Source of the DNA: JADFOI01 sp965218935
GTDB lineage: Bacteria > Acidobacteriota > UBA6911 > RPQK01 > JADFOI01
Assembly: GCA_965218935.1 (NCBI GenBank)
Contig: CBDCMH010000011.1
Span: 62,001 to 126,000 of the forward strand
Length of the DNA stretch: 64,000 bases
Direction of reading: 5' to 3'
Shown: positions 59,560 to 64,000 of the stretch, piece after piece
Position numbering within the stretch: the first letter of the stretch is position 1
Layout: the number at the start of each line of letters is the position of its first letter
Made by a program: the position numbers and the translations under genes
Notes under the pieces: generated by a model
Databases searched by the model: none
Told to the model about the DNA's origin: nothing
What the model saw: the letters and a program-made list of their open reading frames with translations, nothing else

Positions 59560-60731
59560 CTGCGGACCTCTAGCTTTTTGGCAGCCTCGGCAATTCGCTG
59601 GAGTCCCTTGTCTAACTCCTCCATAGAGGTGGCGTAGGAAATTCGAAGATACCCTTCCCCGTATTCCCCGAAGGCAGTACCCGACAGAGCAGCAACGCCC
59701 GCCTCATGCAGGAGAAGCCTTTCCAGTTCAGAGGATTTCAGTCCCAGGTCGCGGACGTTGGGAAAAACGTAGAAGGCACCCAGGGGAGTGCGGCAGGAGA
59801 TGCCTTCGATTTCGTTGAGAAGTTTGACCACCCGATCCCGGCGGGCTTGGAGGGTTTCCACCATCTTCAAAACAGCAGCTTGATCGGCATTCAGGGCGGT
59901 CACTCCCGCCCTCTGGGTGAAGGCGGCTGTGCAGGAATTTGAGTTGATCATCAACTTCTCCACTTGCTTGGCAAGCTCGGGATGCATCACGCCGTAGCCC
60001 AATCGCCAACCCGTCATAGCATATGTTTTTGAGAAACCATCCAATATGATGGTGCGCTCCTTCATTCCGGGAAAAGAGGCGATACTCTGGTGCTTGCCCT
60101 CGTAAAGGATGTGGCTGTAAATCTCGTCTGCAAGAACGACCACATCCCTTTCCACCAAACCCTCCGCCAGCTGGCCCAAATCGTCCGGCGAAAGCACCGA
60201 TCCGGTGGGATTACTGGGCGAGTTCAAAATGACGACGCGAGTCTGGGGAGTCAAAGCCTGGAGAAGCTCCTGCACATCCAATCTGAAATCCAGTTGCTCG
60301 CGCAGCGGAATCGGCACCGCCCGCGCCCCGGCATACTCGATCATCGATTGGTAAATCGGAAATCCCGGATTGGGATAGATCACTTCGTCGCCGCTCTCCA
60401 CCAGTGCCAGCAGACTGAAAAAGATAATTGGCTTAGCTCCGGGAGTGACAACCACCTCGGCCGGGTCCACCGAAATCCCGCGACTGACCGAGACCTCCTT
60501 GGCAATAGCTTCGCGCAGGTCCAGCATTCCCGAAGCAGGTGTGTAGTGATGCCATCCCTCCTTGAGAGCTTGAATGGCGGCTTCCACGATATGGTCCGCC
60601 GTATCAAAGTCCGGTTCCCCGATCTCCAGGTGGACAATGTCTTTCCCCTGAGCTTCCAGGGCTTTTGCCTGGGCCAGGACTTCAAAGGCCGTCTCTGTTC
60701 CCAATCGTGACATGCGAGAGGCAAGATGCAT
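59556..60731 (-). CDS. Class I/II pyridoxal-phosphate aminotransferase
   Basis: The 391-residue fold-type I aminotransferase has VHLEIGEPDFDTADHIVEAA, HYTPASGMLDLREAIA, VVTPGAKPIIFFSLLALV, NSPSNPTGSVLS, VLADEIYSHILYEGKH and the PLP Lys in ILDGFSKTYAMTGWRLGYG, followed by YLRISYATS. It resembles aspartate/alanine aminotransferases. ATG 60731 has only a weak AGGG upstream; a second ATG at 60713 is possible. It is convergent with the ribokinase gene, overlapping by 4 bp, and divergent from the Liv binding-protein gene. It could process an amino-acid product of the catabolic pathway; this is inference. Confidence 0.92.
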   Translation of the reverse strand: MHLASRMSRLGTETAFEVLAQAKALEAQGKDIVHLEIGEPDFDTADHIVEAAIQALKEGWHHYTPASGMLDLREAIAKEVSVSRGISVDPAEVVVTPGAKPIIFFSLLALVESGDEVIYPNPGFPIYQSMIEYAGARAVPIPLREQLDFRLDVQELLQALTPQTRVVILNSPSNPTGSVLSPDDLGQLAEGLVERDVVVLADEIYSHILYEGKHQSIASFPGMKERTIILDGFSKTYAMTGWRLGYGVMHPELAKQVEKLMINSNSCTAAFTQRAGVTALNADQAAVLKMVETLQARRDRVVKLLNEIEGISCRTPLGAFYVFPNVRDLGLKSSELERLLLHEAGVAALSGTAFGEYGEGYLRISYATSMEELDKGLQRIAEAAKKLEVRS

Positions 60732-61003
60732 CAGCCCTAATTATTGCCAGGCGGAATCTCATAGTCAACGTCAACATTTCTGGAATTTCCTTGTTTTCGA
60801 ATTCGCGGTGAATGACAACCTGGGTTCCAATGAGTGGCGGTTGACACAAGAACTTCATATCCGATAACCTCTCCCAACAAGTTGGGCCAGTGGCAGCTAG
60901 GCTTTCCGACACAGGCTGGGAAGTGGTTCTTGAGAGAGTTTGCGGATTCTCGGTGGTCAAGCCTCGAAGGCAAATTCCCCTCATCTCATACGGGGTAAGG
61001 AAC

Positions 61004-62176
61004 ATGACACAGGACCGAAAATGTTGGGTTTTGTTGCTGGCTGGACTGAGTCTCCTGACAGCGGCAGTTCCCCTAAATGCCCAGGACGTGATCAAGATCG
61101 GCGTCACGGAGCCACTCACCGGTGCAGTCGCGGCCTCCGGAAACTACGTGGTCCAGGGAGCAAAGATCGCCGAAGCGTGGTTGAATGCACAAGGCGGAAT
61201 TATAGGCAAGCCAGTCAAACTGATCATCGAGGACAACAAAAGCAATCCGAAGGAGGCGGCGGTAACCGCTGAGAAGCTCATCGTGCGTGATCGGGTGCCT
61301 GTCTTGATGGGTGCCTGGAACTCTACTTACACACTGGCGGTCATGCCCAAGCTTATGGAGTACGGTGTGCCGATGGTGGTGGAGACGTCTTCGGCGGGGA
61401 AAATCACTACCTCGGGCAATCCCTGGACCTTCCGCATCAGCCCAACCTCGGCCATGGAGGCGGCTTCCATGGCCCAGTATGTAAAGAGCTTTAACATTAA
61501 GAAGGCTGATTTCCTGGTGGTGAACAACGACTGGGGCCGCGGGGCGGCGGACGAGTTCAGCCAGATGCTTCAGAGGCAGGGCATCAGGATAGGTGCTATC
61601 GAGATTATGGACGCCAGGGCTCAGGACTTGAGCGCCCAGCTTGCAAAAATCAAGGCTTCCGGCGGCGACACTTTATTCCTGACCACAGGAGTTGAGCAGA
61701 TCACGCTGGTTCTGAGGCAGGCCCGGGAACAACGCCTGCTACACCAGATCGTCACCACGGGCGGATCCTCCTCACCAGACCAACTCATCTCCCAGGCGGG
61801 AGCGGCTGCAGAGGACAGCTATCACATCTTGTTCTTCGCTCCCTGGTTCCCCGAGGCAGCCCCCAATCCGGGTGTGGCTTTGAAGTTTGTCGCCGAGTGG
61901 CAGAGGCGCGGCTACAACCTGGCCGGCTTGACGGAAGGCTTTCGCGGCCATGACGGCATTATGACCATCGCCTCGGCCATCGAGAAGGCGGGAGAAGCTG
62001 AACCGGAAGCCATTCGAAGAGCACTTTGGGGTGTAAAAGTGCAGGGCGTGAACGGTCCCATCAGCTTCTTCAAACAGGGCCCCAAGGGGAAGGAAAGCGG
62101 CCAGAATCAGCCCACCATTTATATTGTGCAAGTCAAGGGCGGGGAGGTTACCCTTCCTGCTTTCATGAAGAACTAG
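61004..62176 (+). CDS. Liv-type ABC transporter substrate-binding protein
   Basis: ATG 61004 (GTAAGGA upstream) gives 390 residues with signal peptide CWVLLLAGLSLLTAAVPLNA. The mature protein is a Peripla_BP_6 (LivK-like) receptor: IKIGVTEPLTGAVAASGNYVVQGAKIAEAWLN, IIEDNKSNPKEAAVTAEKLI, VLMGAWNSTYTLAVMPKLM and VVNNDWGRGAADEFSQML. Upstream in-frame codons to 60890 lack a signal and are taken as leader. It binds an amino acid, amide or aromatic acid and works with the permeases that follow. Position next to the ribosylation operon suggests it brings in that pathway's substrate (inference). Confidence 0.9.
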   Translation: MTQDRKCWVLLLAGLSLLTAAVPLNAQDVIKIGVTEPLTGAVAASGNYVVQGAKIAEAWLNAQGGIIGKPVKLIIEDNKSNPKEAAVTAEKLIVRDRVPVLMGAWNSTYTLAVMPKLMEYGVPMVVETSSAGKITTSGNPWTFRISPTSAMEAASMAQYVKSFNIKKADFLVVNNDWGRGAADEFSQMLQRQGIRIGAIEIMDARAQDLSAQLAKIKASGGDTLFLTTGVEQITLVLRQAREQRLLHQIVTTGGSSSPDQLISQAGAAAEDSYHILFFAPWFPEAAPNPGVALKFVAEWQRRGYNLAGLTEGFRGHDGIMTIASAIEKAGEAEPEAIRRALWGVKVQGVNGPISFFKQGPKGKESGQNQPTIYIVQVKGGEVTLPAFMKN

Positions 62177-62321
62177 GACAATCGGGTTACTGTCCTCACT
62201 CCAGGGAGACCTGGCTGCAGGGCGATTCTTCCTTTTTCCCGTCGGCCAGTGGTAAAGGCCGTCTGAGAGAAGCAATAAAGCCGACGGGGAGACCTTTGCG
62301 TCGGGCTCGGAGATAGCTTCA

Positions 62322-63194
62322 TTGGACCAATTTCTCCAACATGTACTGAACGGACTGATTCTGGGTGGGATTTACGCCCTTCTGGGAATCGGCCTCACGC
62401 TGATCTTCGGGATCATGAACGTGGTGAATTTCACCCACGGTGAACTTTACTCCTTTGGGGCCTATATGGTCTTCGGCACGGTCATGGTTCTGGGGGGCAA
62501 CTTTTTTCTCGGACTCCTGGTGGCGGTGGCGCTGGGTGCCCTTTTAGGTGGGGTCCTCGAGTGGATTCTTCTACGGCCACTCAGGGGGGCGAGCATCGAC
62601 ACCACCATGCTGGTGATGATCGGAGCCTGGATCGTCATGCAGAACAGCGAGCAGTTGATCTGGACCGGCGTCGCCAAGTCGATCAATCACCCCTTTCCAC
62701 AGGAACCGTTGGTCCTGGGTCCGCTCTCGGTCTCCTGGATCCGTGTTTTCGTTTTCCTCATGGCTGCGCTGCTCATCTTAGCGGCGCACCTTCTCATTCA
62801 CAGGACGAAACTGGGCAAGGCGATGCGCGCCACTTTTCAGGACCCTCAAGCGGCCGCGCTCATGGGAGTGCACATCGAAAGCATCCACACCATCACGTTC
62901 GCCTTTGGCTCCTGTTTGGCGGCGGCAGCGGGCGCGCTGCTCGGCCCCGTCTTCGTCGTCTACCCCACTATGGGAGACCACGCGGCCCTTAAGGCGTTCG
63001 CGATCGTAATCTTGGGAGGTCTCGGCAGCTTCGTTGGAGCCTCCGTCGGCGGCCTGACCCTGGGTATTGCCGAGGAGATGGGGGCGGGTTACATCTCCTC
63101 GGGCTATCGGGACGCCATGGGTTTTCTCATCATCATGGTCGTCTTATTCTTCAGGCCTACCGGCCTGTTCGCCCGCTCGGGGCGCATCGGATGA
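62322..63194 (+). CDS. livH: Liv-type ABC transporter permease (LivH)
   Basis: The 290-residue inner-membrane protein has eight or so hydrophobic segments and family marks: VLNGLILGGIYALLGIGLTLIFGIMNVVNFTHGELYSFGAY, LRPLRGASIDTTMLVMIGAWIVMQ, AMRATFQDPQAAALMGVHIESIH, and LKAFAIVILGGLGSFVGASVGGLTLG. The start is TTG 62322 with GGAGATAG upstream, as no suitable ATG precedes the conserved region. Its TGA overlaps the next gene's ATG by 3 bp (ATGA), so the two permeases are coupled. The 145-bp gap after the binding-protein gene shows no clear terminator. Confidence 0.9.
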   Translation: MDQFLQHVLNGLILGGIYALLGIGLTLIFGIMNVVNFTHGELYSFGAYMVFGTVMVLGGNFFLGLLVAVALGALLGGVLEWILLRPLRGASIDTTMLVMIGAWIVMQNSEQLIWTGVAKSINHPFPQEPLVLGPLSVSWIRVFVFLMAALLILAAHLLIHRTKLGKAMRATFQDPQAAALMGVHIESIHTITFAFGSCLAAAAGALLGPVFVVYPTMGDHAALKAFAIVILGGLGSFVGASVGGLTLGIAEEMGAGYISSGYRDAMGFLIIMVVLFFRPTGLFARSGRIG

Positions 63195-64000
63195 ACCGCT
63201 GGCTGTGGTGGGCCTGGTTGGCTTTCTGGTTCTCTATCCCCTTCTGGATGGACAATCTGTACTACCTCCACATCCTGATCAACACCGGTATCTTTGCGAT
63301 CGCGGCCATGAGCTTGAACCTTCTTCTGGGCTACACGGGGCAGCTCAGCCTTGGTCATATCGCCTTTTTCGGCATCGGCGCCTACACAAGCGCCCTGATC
63401 TCCCTCGGTTTCGATCTGCAGATCCCGATGGGAGGAGAAACTCATGTTTTTGAATTCCCTGCCTCCCCCGTCTGGGCAGGCCTCCTCTCGGGCATCCTCA
63501 TGGCCGGGATTTTTGGCTGGCTGATCGGAAAGCTCTCCTTTAGATTGAGAGGCGCCTACTTTGCCATCGTAACGATCAGCTTCGCTGAGGTAGCGAAGCT
63601 GGTATCGCTCAACTGGGTGGACCTCACGGAAGGTCCCATGGCCCTCACTAACATTCCGCCTGTAACCCTGATGATTCCGGGCCTCTGGGAGCTCACCTTC
63701 TTCGGGAAAACGCCCAACTACTACCTCGTCCTGTGCGCCTGCATTGTTTCCTATATCGTGGTGAAGCGCCTGGTTCATTCCAGGGCCGGAAGGGCCTTCA
63801 TCGCCTTGCGGGAGAATGAACCGCTCGCCGAATCAGTAGGTGTGGACCCCACTCGCTTCCTGGTACTGGCGGCGGTGGTCTCAGCCGGGATGGCGGGCGC
63901 TGCGGGTGGGCTGTATTCCCATTACACCAGGATCGTAGATCCGGACATTTTCCTGTTCACCTATACGGTCACCATGGTGATCATGGTGGTCACGGGCGGA
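63191..64000 (+). CDS. livM: Liv-type ABC transporter permease (LivM), 3' end outside window
   Basis: The frame from ATG 63191 is open to the window end (270 codons seen). It translates as a LivM permease: WLAFWFSIPFWMDNLYYLHI, NLLLGYTGQLSLGHIAFFGIGAY, a FRLRGAYFAIVTISFAEVAKL stretch, and SRAGRAFIALRENEPLAESVGVDPTRF, the coupling region of the family. It is partner to LivH; ATPases LivG and LivF should follow beyond the window. Residues around 110-130 (the segment with FEFPASPVW) form a periplasmic loop a little longer than usual. Confidence 0.9.
   Translation, partial: MNRWLWWAWLAFWFSIPFWMDNLYYLHILINTGIFAIAAMSLNLLLGYTGQLSLGHIAFFGIGAYTSALISLGFDLQIPMGGETHVFEFPASPVWAGLLSGILMAGIFGWLIGKLSFRLRGAYFAIVTISFAEVAKLVSLNWVDLTEGPMALTNIPPVTLMIPGLWELTFFGKTPNYYLVLCACIVSYIVVKRLVHSRAGRAFIALRENEPLAESVGVDPTRFLVLAAVVSAGMAGAAGGLYSHYTRIVDPDIFLFTYTVTMVIMVVTGG

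Noticed and set aside
1..64000. CRISPR arrays, tRNA or rRNA genes and prophage
   Set aside because: I saw no regularly spaced repeats, no tRNA-like or rRNA sequence and no phage structural or integrase genes; a dedicated search could still find a small RNA that I missed.

Overview
The window looks like part of a Gram-negative, probably aerobic, heterotrophic bacterium. The best match is an Acidobacteriota-type genome (marine, soil or host-associated), an inference from gene content: an Oar-like TonB-dependent receptor with an N-terminal carboxypeptidase-regulatory domain, CRTAC1/ASPIC-UnbV beta-propeller proteins, a DUF5916/CBM9-like outer-membrane protein, LVIVD repeats, Tat-exported enzymes, CocE/NonD lipoproteins and many secreted YtcJ-type amidohydrolases. 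No rRNA, tRNA or CRISPR was seen.

Layout. 1-731 is the tail of an ASPIC/UnbV-type protein. 870-2924 and 12991-15045 are two nearly identical, oppositely oriented 2055-bp insertion sequences (IS1634-type transposase). Between them lie a CRTAC1-thioredoxin gene interrupted by one in-frame UGA followed by a bacterial-SECIS-like hairpin (2948-5770), a tandem pair of CocE-like hydrolases, a DmpA-type peptidase and a Tat-exported TPP enzyme. IS copy 2 sits inside an older element of about 185 bp with perfect 31-bp inverted repeats. 15412-22547 holds an LVIVD protein, a split YqeB (XdhC-like plus EF2563-like, the selenium-dependent molybdenum hydroxylase maturation system), an amidohydrolase and a secreted NicX/M29-like protein. 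22600-30704 (minus) holds a DUF5916 protein, a SsuABC/TauABC-type transporter, a UbiD decarboxylase and an ADP-forming acyl-CoA synthetase alpha subunit. 30953-34585 (plus) holds an amidohydrolase and a second UbiD with a small zinc-ribbon partner. 34611-38266 (minus) is a CoxS-L-M type molybdenum hydroxylase whose large subunit is frameshifted at a C5 tract. 38433-46516 (minus) has gamma-glutamyltranspeptidase, an amidohydrolase, a second NicX/M29-like protein and the TonB receptor. 47122-51596 has two more YtcJ-type amidohydrolases around a cohesin-like protein.

The most interesting block is the compact plus-strand operon 51872-59559: amidohydrolase, NadC-like phosphoribosyltransferase lacking a key quinolinate-binding Arg, OMP-decarboxylase homologue, HAD phosphatase, aldehyde dehydrogenase, PncC/CinA-like amidase, nucleoside hydrolase and ribokinase. 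It is followed by an aminotransferase (minus) and a Liv-type ABC transporter (plus). The order suggests a catabolic route in which a heterocyclic carboxylate is ribosylated, decarboxylated as a nucleotide, dephosphorylated and cleaved, with ribose returned by ribokinase. With two UbiD enzymes, a molybdenum hydroxylase, selenium-linked Mo-enzyme maturation genes and NicX-like proteins, the window reads as a catabolic region for (hetero)aromatic acids, amides and peptides.
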